Under the pieces are notes generated by a model that was not told the origin of the DNA, made no database searches, and was given only the letters and a program-made list of their open reading frames with translations. From IMG/VR virus record IMGVR_UViG_3300009705_000107, positions 1 through 24,856 of that record: a stretch of DNA of 24,856 bases. One strand, given 5' to 3'. Made by a program: the position numbers and the translations under genes. Origin of the DNA: a virus. Of the stretch, positions 15,101 through 22,210 are shown piece after piece. The first letter of the stretch is position 1, and each line of letters begins with the position of its first letter.

Positions 15101-16070
15101 AATATTTAGAAGAACAGTAAAAGATAGACGTAGAGGAGCAAGTTATGATCTCTTGCAATACATGGCTGAAGGTATACGAGCTTGTGGTGACGAACCCATA
15201 ATGATTAATGAAACAAAGACTGGGGATTGGACTAAAGATGAAATGGAGCCAACTGCACCAATCGGTTGCATGTTTGGATATGGTGGCAGTAATCAAATGC
15301 ATCACACCAAGGGACGTAGACGAGACCTAGTAGAACGTGCAAAGAAAAAAGGAATTAAAATAATAACATTTGACGGAGGATTACTTTCAAGTTTTGGCAA
15401 TGTACACGGTGATAAACACCACTGGCGAGTTTCATTATTTTCACCCATGAACAACGGCGACTTCTTGTCAGATAACAGTCCTCCTGATAGATGGGAGGCC
15501 GCAAAAACCAGATGGAATGTTAAAAGCGAACCATGGAGAAAATCCGATCAAGAGGATCCAATTCTGTTTGTGCTACAACCTAAAGACAATTGGAGTATGA
15601 ACAATCTCGATCCTATTGAATGGTTCAACGGAGTTTATGAAAAATTGAGACCTATGACAGATAGAAAATTTATTGTACGACCTCATCCAAATCATGTTGC
15701 TCATATAGAAGAACGAATAAAAGAGTTTCCAGACGATGTAGAAGTTATTGTAGGACAAAAGTTCTTTCAAGGAGATGAAAAAAAGTATTATAGATTCCAT
15801 TTCCAAGAAGCAATATCTAATTGTCATGCTGTTGTTACACATAATTCCACTGCCGGTGTTGACTCTTGTGTTCGCGGGATACCTACGTTTAATACCTCAG
15901 ACCTTGCAATTAGTTGGCCAGTAGCTAACAAAGATTTAAACAACATAGAAACTCCGGAATATCCCGACAGGACTCAATGGCTTAACGATCTCGGATATAA
16001 ACTGTGGAGTGAAAAAGAAATTAGAAATGGTACGGTGTTCAAAAGATTTAAAGAAAAGTTAGGAATGTAA
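15090..16070 (+). CDS. GT-B-like glycosyltransferase family protein, paralog C
   Basis: 326 residues, the longest of the four paralogs because of an extended N-terminal region (EIFRRTVKDRRRGASYDL, GCMFGYGGSNQMHHTKGRRRDLVERA). The shared half carries MTDRKFIVRPHPNHVAH, AVVTHNSTAGVDSCVRGIPTFN, LNNIETPEYPDRTQWLNDLGYKLWSEKEIRNG. RPHP and THNSTAGVDS strongly resemble capsule-type/Kdo-type transferases. The TAA stop and the ATG of the asparagine synthetase share one base (TAATG), so they are coupled. Start at 15090 lies inside paralog B (11-bp overlap). Confidence 0.72.
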   Translation: MKVEIFRRTVKDRRRGASYDLLQYMAEGIRACGDEPIMINETKTGDWTKDEMEPTAPIGCMFGYGGSNQMHHTKGRRRDLVERAKKKGIKIITFDGGLLSSFGNVHGDKHHWRVSLFSPMNNGDFLSDNSPPDRWEAAKTRWNVKSEPWRKSDQEDPILFVLQPKDNWSMNNLDPIEWFNGVYEKLRPMTDRKFIVRPHPNHVAHIEERIKEFPDDVEVIVGQKFFQGDEKKYYRFHFQEAISNCHAVVTHNSTAGVDSCVRGIPTFNTSDLAISWPVANKDLNNIETPEYPDRTQWLNDLGYKLWSEKEIRNGTVFKRFKEKLGM

Positions 16071-17818
16071 TGTGTGGTATATACGGTATAACCGAACACA
16101 ATCCAAAATTTATAAAAGAATTTATAGATATATGTAAGCACAGAGGACCTGACGGGTCGAGTGTTTGGCACAACGAAAATATAACTCTAGGGCACAACTT
16201 GTTAAGCATAATGGGTGAGCCAGGTGATGCTACACAGCCGTGGACAACACCTCAAGGAAACAAACTTGTTTATAATGGAGAAATATTTAATTACTACGAA
16301 TTAAAAGAAAAATATAAAGACTTTACAGACACAACCGGCTGTGATACTGAACTACTTGCTTGGGGACTAGATAAATTTGGCTTATTGTTTGTTGATGAAA
16401 TAGATTCTATGCACGGCTTTGCGTATTACGAAGTTGATAAAAACACACTTACATTAAGCAGAGATCATGCAGGTATAAAACCTGTGTACTATGCAGAAAT
16501 CAAAGAAGGATTGGTTTTTGGTTCTGAGATAAAAGGCATGTTAGATAAAGTTCCTAACAGCAGAACAATGGACAATCTTGCAGTAAGTTTCATGGCAAGG
16601 ACTGGAATCAATGCGTTACGCAATACATTCTTTACAGGAATTAAAAAATTACTAGCAGGAGAGACCATAGTATACAATATGGTCGATAAAAAAATCACAC
16701 AAACACACAGAGTTTATATTAAACCTACAAGTAACAAACAATTTAATGCAGAAGAGTTTAGAACAAACGTAAAAAAAACAGTTGAGATGTGTTCAATAGG
16801 TAGAAGAAAAATTGGTGTATTCCTAAGTGGCGGACTTGATTCAAGCATGGTTGCGTATGAGTTAAAACAATTAAAAGGTGAAGCAAATACATTTACAAAC
16901 AGAATGGAACCTAATGTACAAGCAGATGAAGATTATAATAGTGACGCTAACTGTGCCAAGATAATTGCACAACAAAATAATTTTAATCATAAAGAAGTTA
17001 TAGCAACTCCTGAAACATTTATAGAATGTTGGGACAACAGCATATATTATATGGAACAACCTGTATACAATCCTAGTATGTCGATGTATTGTTCTACTAA
17101 TAAGTTTTTATCAGAGAACGAAATTGTAGTTACAATGGCTGGGGATATGGGTGACGAGATACTTGCTGGATATCCAAAGTACTGGAAAATGAAAAATCCA
17201 CAGTGGCTACAAAAACAAATAGGTAAAACAAAAATAGAGACATGGGACGATGTTCTAGCACTATGGCTAAAGAGAATAAAACGTCCATTGCAATTAACCG
17301 ATAATCCTATAAGTGATGATATACTAATAACAGAATTTCGTAAATGCTATTCAGGAGAATTGTGGAATTCTAATGACCCTATAGGATCATATATGGCGTT
17401 AGACTGTGTTGCTCAGGTACCAGAAGAAATGTTTAATAGAAACGACAAGTACGGCATGGCCTACAGTATGGAAGGACGTTTCCCATTAGCAACAAAAATG
17501 TTTATGCAATATTGTATGAGTATGCACACCGATTCGAAATTAGGTCCTGATAAAAACGATACTAAAACTTTTATTAAGAAGGCATACCTAGGCAAATTAC
17601 CAAACGAAATTATTAATAAAGTAAAAACTGGATGGACTGTTCCTGTTGGGCATTGGCTGACTACTAGTACAAGTTCTAAATTGAATAAATTTTACAAAGA
17701 AAGAACAGGCGAAAATTCTAAACTAGATGTAACGAAAGCTAGTCAGCAAGCCGGCAAGGCACTTATACCTGCATGGATTGTTAGTGATTGGATTAAAAAA
17801 TACAACATGACCAGGTAG
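16070..17818 (+). CDS. asnB: Asparagine synthetase (glutamine-hydrolysing)-like amidotransferase
   Basis: Class II glutamine amidotransferase joined to an ATP-pyrophosphatase domain. Glutaminase half: MCGIYGI with catalytic Cys2, KHRGPDGSS (24-31), VYNGEIFNYYEL, CDTELLAWGL. Synthetase half: PP-loop SGGLDSS (253-259), VTMAGDMGDEILAGYPKYW, and YSMEGRFPLATKMF. Length 582 fits AsnB (E. coli 554). In place of the glutamine-binding Arg of the AsnB block HERLSI, this protein has HNLLSI (Leu44). It may make asparagine, but homologues in O-antigen loci (WbpS-type) amidate uronic-acid sugars, and the neighbours here favour that. Coupled to the preceding paralog by a one-base overlap. Confidence 0.9.
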   Translation: MCGIYGITEHNPKFIKEFIDICKHRGPDGSSVWHNENITLGHNLLSIMGEPGDATQPWTTPQGNKLVYNGEIFNYYELKEKYKDFTDTTGCDTELLAWGLDKFGLLFVDEIDSMHGFAYYEVDKNTLTLSRDHAGIKPVYYAEIKEGLVFGSEIKGMLDKVPNSRTMDNLAVSFMARTGINALRNTFFTGIKKLLAGETIVYNMVDKKITQTHRVYIKPTSNKQFNAEEFRTNVKKTVEMCSIGRRKIGVFLSGGLDSSMVAYELKQLKGEANTFTNRMEPNVQADEDYNSDANCAKIIAQQNNFNHKEVIATPETFIECWDNSIYYMEQPVYNPSMSMYCSTNKFLSENEIVVTMAGDMGDEILAGYPKYWKMKNPQWLQKQIGKTKIETWDDVLALWLKRIKRPLQLTDNPISDDILITEFRKCYSGELWNSNDPIGSYMALDCVAQVPEEMFNRNDKYGMAYSMEGRFPLATKMFMQYCMSMHTDSKLGPDKNDTKTFIKKAYLGKLPNEIINKVKTGWTVPVGHWLTTSTSSKLNKFYKERTGENSKLDVTKASQQAGKALIPAWIVSDWIKKYNMTR

Positions 17819-17819
17819 A

Positions 17820-17826
17820 TTAAATA
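17820..17826 (+). promoter_or_regulatory. Late-promoter-like box TTAAATA
   Basis: TTAAATA ends 8 bp before the ATG at 17835. The start has no SD, only A/T. Same arrangement as the other boxes. Confidence 0.35.
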
Positions 17827-17834
17827 TCAATATT

Positions 17835-18707
17835 ATGAAAATCAAAGTTATCACATCATACAAGCCTGGCTGTTGGGAACAATACGGTAAGAAAGGTATC
17901 GAGTCTATGGCTGAGCAATTTCCAAAAGAAGTTGACATAGTAGTATATGCAGAAGAGCCTAAACCTGAATGCAAATATGATAGGATACAATGGATAGACC
18001 TTAACACTGCCGAGCCAGAATTATTCAAATTTAAAAACAAACACAAAAACGATCCTGTTGCAAACGGAGAGTTAGAAGAAATAGAAGGCGGAGTAAGACG
18101 TCCAGCAGAACTACAAGCAATGGGCGGAAACGACAAAAACAAAGGATCATTTCTTTGGGCCGCTGTGAGATTTTCAAACAAAGTATTTTGTGTTGTAAAT
18201 GCTGTACGTAATTCAAAAGAATATGATTATGTTGTGTGGATCGACGGAGATACATTTTCATTTAGACCTACACCGATAGACTTTTTTAAAAATTTATTAC
18301 CACAGGAAACAATGTTAACATACTTAGGTCGTGAGAATCCAAAACTAAACGACGGTGGCAAATATCCAGAGTGTGGATTCGTTGGGTATAACATGAAACA
18401 TCCAGAGATACAAAACTTTGTAAATGATTGGGAAAATCTTTATGTTACAGACGAAGTATTTAAATTATTAGAATGGCATGACTCGTATGTGTTTTGGCAC
18501 TTGTCAAAAATATATAGAAAAGAAAAAAACATACAAGTAAACGATATAGGTTACTGGAAAGGTGTAAAAGGACACCATGTGTTTGTTAACAGTGAGTTAG
18601 GACAGTATATGGATCACATGAAAGGCAATCGTAAAAAAATCGGTGCGTCATCACGTAATGATTTACGTTCTGAACCTACTGTTGATTACTGGAAACAATT
18701 AAAATAA
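17835..18707 (+). CDS. GT-A-type glycosyltransferase
   Basis: The N-terminus KIKVITSYKPGCWEQYG begins a Rossmann-like fold, and YVVWIDGDTFSFRP contains the metal-binding DxD motif (D137-G-D139) after a hydrophobic strand. ECGFVGYNM, HDSYVFWHL and GYWKGVKGHHVFVNSELG follow. This is the layout of a small nucleotide-diphospho-sugar transferase. The segment between (PKPECKYDRIQ to LQAMGGNDKNK) is an insertion of about 60 residues. It is preceded by a TTAAATA box and followed after 6 bp by paralog D. It differs from the GT8-like protein at 7855, so the cluster has two unrelated-looking GT-A enzymes. Acceptor unknown. Confidence 0.72.
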   Translation: MKIKVITSYKPGCWEQYGKKGIESMAEQFPKEVDIVVYAEEPKPECKYDRIQWIDLNTAEPELFKFKNKHKNDPVANGELEEIEGGVRRPAELQAMGGNDKNKGSFLWAAVRFSNKVFCVVNAVRNSKEYDYVVWIDGDTFSFRPTPIDFFKNLLPQETMLTYLGRENPKLNDGGKYPECGFVGYNMKHPEIQNFVNDWENLYVTDEVFKLLEWHDSYVFWHLSKIYRKEKNIQVNDIGYWKGVKGHHVFVNSELGQYMDHMKGNRKKIGASSRNDLRSEPTVDYWKQLK

Positions 18708-18713
18708 TATTTT

Positions 18714-19586
18714 ATGAAGATAGAAGTTTGGACAGAATATGGACCACAAAATTCAAAACCCATATTCGACGCATTTATAAAGAGTTTACAAGATGCAGGA
18801 GACACAGTAGTTCTCAATAGGTCGTGTAATGCAGACGTGGCAGTAATATGGAGTGTGCTGTGGCGTGGACGAATGGAAAACTATAAAAGGATATGGGATG
18901 AATTTAGATCCACCGGAAGACCTGTTATTGTGTTAGAAGTCGGTGGTCTTAGAAGAAATGAAAGTTTTAAGATAGGAATTAATGGTATCAACAGACAGGC
19001 AGACTTTGCCAATCAAGAGTTTGATGATAAGCGTTGGTCATTATTCAAACACACACTCAAGCCGTGGAACCCGACAGGTGACATAATTGTTATATGCGGA
19101 CAACACGATGCATCAGAACAATGGAAAGGACTTCCAAAGATGTCAACTTGGATTGAGCAACAAATAAGTGAAATTAGAAAATATACTGCTCGACCAATAC
19201 TTGTTAGACCACACCCTCGTAATACTATCCAATTTAAAGAAAGTGATTTTCAAAATGTTAAAGTTCGTTTACCTAAGAGAGATTTTAGAACTTATGATGA
19301 TACTGATTTTAAGAACACATTAGAAAGAACATGGGCTGTGGTTAATCACAGTTCTAATTCTGCCATGGAAGCAATTATTAGTGGTGTGCCAGTTTTTGTC
19401 TCTGAAGACAGTTTGTGCCATGATGTTGGCAATTTAAAACTGTGCGACATTAATACACCAGCGATGCCTAACAGATTAGGGTGGGCACACAAACTTGCAT
19501 ACACAGAATGGTTTAAAGACGAAATCGAACAAGGACTACCATGGACTAGAATTAAAGCAAGACTTGAGGAGAAATATTTAAAATGA
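18714..19586 (+). CDS. GT-B-like glycosyltransferase family protein, paralog D
   Basis: Fourth member of the family: GDIIVICGQHD, TARPILVRPHPRN, AVVNHSSNSAMEAIISGVPVFVSE, LCDINTPAMPNRLGWAHKLAYTEWFKDEIEQG. The order and spacing match paralogs A-C. RPHPRN and HSSNSAMEA suggest a GT-B donor domain. The N-terminal part (KIEVWTEYGPQNSKPIFDAFIKSL, DVAVIWSVLWRGRM, RPVIVLEVGGLRR) is better conserved-looking than in A/B. The start lies 7 bp after TTAAAATA, a one-A-longer version of the late-type box. It overlaps the next gene by 4 bp. Confidence 0.72.
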   Translation: MKIEVWTEYGPQNSKPIFDAFIKSLQDAGDTVVLNRSCNADVAVIWSVLWRGRMENYKRIWDEFRSTGRPVIVLEVGGLRRNESFKIGINGINRQADFANQEFDDKRWSLFKHTLKPWNPTGDIIVICGQHDASEQWKGLPKMSTWIEQQISEIRKYTARPILVRPHPRNTIQFKESDFQNVKVRLPKRDFRTYDDTDFKNTLERTWAVVNHSSNSAMEAIISGVPVFVSEDSLCHDVGNLKLCDINTPAMPNRLGWAHKLAYTEWFKDEIEQGLPWTRIKARLEEKYLK

Positions 19587-20338
19587 AAACTATAAAAATT
19601 GGCGGCAAGCCTGAAATACATCCTATTGAATGGACACCATATGCAGGTGAAACTATTGTCTTGAACACAATAATACGTAAGGGGGAACGTATACAAGAAA
19701 CAGGATTCTTCGAAGACAGAGTGAAAGCAGTCCCTAGAGGAAATGCGTACTGTATAGGCAACGGACCTTCACGTAAAGAGTTTGACCTAAACAAACTAAA
19801 AGCAACAGGACAAACTTATGGATGTAATGCATTGTATAGAGACTTTATGCCCGACTTTATTTTTTCAGTGGATACCAAAGTAACAGTAAAGATGTGTGAG
19901 GACAAAGTTTATGAAAACTGTTTTCACTATGCTCCTGCACTAGAAGTTAACAGGAAACAACACAAAGGCATGTTGCACCTTATACCTAACAATCCTCATT
20001 GGATTTCGGGTAACGCGGCCTTCTGGACTGCTGGTGTACACGGACACAAGAATATCTATTTGATAGGATTTGACTTTAGAGAATATGGCAAGGACCAATT
20101 GAATAATATATACCAAGACACAGAGAACTACGGTGAGAGACATAGCGATGCAATATTCGAAGGATGGTTGAAACAATTCAGAGATATGTTAAAAATGAGA
20201 CCTTATGTAACCTACACAGTAGTACATGACGATCCACCTGACTATATGAATCATTTTCAGACAGGTACTGACCTAGGCAACAGTAGAGTTATAACTTATG
20301 CGGAGTTTGAGAAAGAACTAGCATCTAGCCAGACGTAA
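19583..20338 (+). CDS. DUF115/Maf-like protein (motility-accessory/sialic-acid type)
   Basis: The motif AYCIGNGPSRKEF (55-67), GQTYGCNALY (76-85), FMPDFIFSVDTKV and the later GNAAFWTAGVHGHKNIYLIGFDFR resemble DUF115 proteins, including flagellin glycosylation factors (Maf, which transfer nonulosonic acids) and related pterin-kinase-fold enzymes. The IGNGPS stretch would bind a nucleotide. At 251 residues it is only the core domain. It ends by overlapping the convergent SprT-like gene by 21 bp, so this is the last gene of the plus-strand glycan block. The assignment is by pattern and moderately sure. Substrate unknown. Confidence 0.6.
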   Translation: MKTIKIGGKPEIHPIEWTPYAGETIVLNTIIRKGERIQETGFFEDRVKAVPRGNAYCIGNGPSRKEFDLNKLKATGQTYGCNALYRDFMPDFIFSVDTKVTVKMCEDKVYENCFHYAPALEVNRKQHKGMLHLIPNNPHWISGNAAFWTAGVHGHKNIYLIGFDFREYGKDQLNNIYQDTENYGERHSDAIFEGWLKQFRDMLKMRPYVTYTVVHDDPPDYMNHFQTGTDLGNSRVITYAEFEKELASSQT

Positions 20339-20794
20339 TCCGGCCGCATTAAATTTACTTTTCCAAGCAAAAAAGTTTGCATTGTGATTTGAGTAAGGAT
20401 CTTTCAACCAAGTCATTTGGTATAGATGCACCATTTCGTGTGCTAACGTTTCTATAAAGTCTTTCCACTTAGGAAATTTAAGATGTAGTTCTATATAATA
20501 ATCTACTTCTATATGATATGGTATAACTCTTTGATCAAATTTACCTTTAGGAGTTTTTCTATTATCCCAATTAGCAACACATCTGCCCCAATCTTTGTGT
20601 ATACTTTTTACATATAGTGGAACCATTGGCAATCTGTTGTTGAATAATGTTTTATTTAGATATCTAAACCAACTGTATGCTTGGGCTTCGGTGGGTCTAA
20701 AGCCAACAATGTTCTTGTGTCTAGTCAGAGTGTTTTCCAACTTGATCTTCAGTTGTTTTTTAACATTTACACTTTTACTTTTTATCTTTTTCAT
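20318..20794 (-). CDS. SprT-like zinc metalloprotease domain protein
   Basis: 158 residues from the ATG at 20794; a TTG at 20812 would add 6 residues (VKQST) but the ATG precedes the basic N-terminus (KKIKSKSVNVKK) normally enough. TLAHEMVHLYQ (H119, E120, H123) is the HExxH zinc site, and NHNANFFAW (H137) the third ligand, as in SprT/Spartan proteins, which degrade DNA-bound and cross-linked proteins. NRLPMVPLYVKSIHKDWGRCVANWD fits the family's N-terminal part. The basic start may bind DNA. It is antisense, convergent with the glycan block and divergent from the uvsW operon, which suggests its own promoter. Intracellular. Confidence 0.8.
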   Translation of the reverse strand: MKKIKSKSVNVKKQLKIKLENTLTRHKNIVGFRPTEAQAYSWFRYLNKTLFNNRLPMVPLYVKSIHKDWGRCVANWDNRKTPKGKFDQRVIPYHIEVDYYIELHLKFPKWKDFIETLAHEMVHLYQMTWLKDPYSNHNANFFAWKSKFNAAGLRLARC

Positions 20795-20796
20795 GG

Positions 20797-20824
20797 TTGA
20801 CTGCTTTACCAAATATGTTATAAT
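20797..20824 (+). promoter_or_regulatory. Sigma70-like promoter for the uvsW operon
   Basis: TTGACT (20797-20802) and TATAAT (20819-20824) with a 16-bp spacer: one mismatch in -35, perfect -10. It is the best sigma70-like promoter seen in the window. A start near 20831 leaves a ~15-nt leader before ATG 20846. Its -35 region overlaps the 5' end of the minus-strand SprT-like gene, so the two could interfere. Confidence 0.65.
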
Positions 20825-20845
20825 ATACTAATAATTATCTAAAAT

Positions 20846-22210
20846 ATGATGGACAATATGCACACAGATTTACCAAAAACCGTTAACGAAGCACTTAAAA
20901 TACTAGCATATAATGATTATTTTTGGGGGCCTGATCCAAAAACGCCTAATTCAAAGATCCAACCGCATCCAAAGGATAAGGAAACTGTGAGATCATTGGC
21001 AGAAGCTCAATATGCCTGGACTGAAAAACAAGCCAAATTAGCACTGGTGATCTTAAAGAGGTATCTTACAAAGTTTCAACAACATGGCATGAACATCAAA
21101 GAATTGCTCGACACACCGAAGTATGATGAAGAGTTTAGGGTTATTAACTTCGATAAAAGCATTGAAAAATACATGGATGAAGACGGAATAGAAAAGATAG
21201 AGATAAGATTTCCGTACAATAAAAAACTTATACAGTTAATTAGAGCATTGAAAGATTATCGTGGACTTCCTATGAACTATGCAATATACGATGGAGAGAA
21301 AAAGAAATGGACATTTACACATTCTGATGTGACTGCATACTATCTAACATTGATTGCCGCTAGATACGATTTTAAATTTGTCGACGAATCTATTTTAAAT
21401 GATTACGACGAAGTTAAAAAAGAAATTATAGGATTTAAAAAACCGTCAGCAAGTGTTATCGGCAACGAGGTTTTACTACACAGTGCACCAGAGTCAATGC
21501 AAGAGTATTGGGACAACAACATTAAAGGTTTACCATTAATACAACAAGTAGACAGTTTGAAAAACTTTGGTATATCTGCTAGAGGAATGAACGTACCGGC
21601 AGACACAACTATAGGCGGAGCAATAGCACACAACGATTCGGACAAGTTGTGGATCGACAACAACGATTATAACAGAGATGAAGTTGTACAAGGACTGATA
21701 GAACTAGATGCTTTTCCATTAATGATGCCTGTTAGTGGTGACATCACAACTAGGGAAGAAGTAGAAGAATTTTGGGGTTGGCTTAATGCTTTCAAAAGAG
21801 CAGGCATTGACATAATGACTCAATGTTCTTGGGGATTTGAAGCCAAAGAACCTGTATACCAAAAAGACCTAAAAGACAATTGGACAAGAAGTGAAAGAGT
21901 CGCTGTTGTTAGTAACCAAATTACTCAAGATATGTTTCAAAATATATTTGAACTAAACCAAATGAGCAAACAGTTTAAATTTATAAACAAAGACACTAAG
22001 GTAATTTTTGTTAGAAATAGAATACCTAGAGCATTAATAAAAAGTAAAATAAAACCAAAAGCATCTTTAGTAGCACTAGGTGGCGGTTATTACACAGCAG
22101 GTACCGATAACCTAAAAAGAATGCTAGACAATCTTCCAAAAAAGTTGTATTATAATGATCATCAGCCGAGCAGTTATGATTGGCATGATAGAATTATAGT
22201 GAAACTTTAA
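20846..22210 (+). CDS. Hypothetical protein with a possible HARP-like domain, upstream of uvsW
   Basis: 454 residues, not recognised as a named family. Residues about 115-180 (IEIRFPYNKKLIQLIRALK, AIYDGEKKKWTFTHSDVTAYYLTLIAARY) look like the HARP domain of SMARCAL1-type helicases: a hydrophobic strand, a helix, then KxWTF and a second helix. The N-terminus (LPKTVNEALKILAYNDYFWGPDPKT) and the C-terminus (VIFVRNRIPRALIKSK, YYNDHQPSSYDWHDRIIVKL) show no motif. No helicase motif is seen. The last codon of the stop (TAA 22208-22210) abuts the ATG of uvsW, so the two are coupled. A role in handling branched DNA together with UvsW is a fair inference. Two adjacent ATGs (20846, 20849) could serve as start. 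Confidence 0.7.
   Translation: MMDNMHTDLPKTVNEALKILAYNDYFWGPDPKTPNSKIQPHPKDKETVRSLAEAQYAWTEKQAKLALVILKRYLTKFQQHGMNIKELLDTPKYDEEFRVINFDKSIEKYMDEDGIEKIEIRFPYNKKLIQLIRALKDYRGLPMNYAIYDGEKKKWTFTHSDVTAYYLTLIAARYDFKFVDESILNDYDEVKKEIIGFKKPSASVIGNEVLLHSAPESMQEYWDNNIKGLPLIQQVDSLKNFGISARGMNVPADTTIGGAIAHNDSDKLWIDNNDYNRDEVVQGLIELDAFPLMMPVSGDITTREEVEEFWGWLNAFKRAGIDIMTQCSWGFEAKEPVYQKDLKDNWTRSERVAVVSNQITQDMFQNIFELNQMSKQFKFINKDTKVIFVRNRIPRALIKSKIKPKASLVALGGGYYTAGTDNLKRMLDNLPKKLYYNDHQPSSYDWHDRIIVKL

Noticed and set aside
17723-18181. 152-codon minus-strand frame across the end of the asparagine synthetase gene
   Set aside because: Antisense to two real genes; composition is that of a shadow frame.
20795-20812. 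TTG start for the SprT-like gene
   Set aside because: The ATG six codons inside is a normal start, and the TTG has no better ribosome site.
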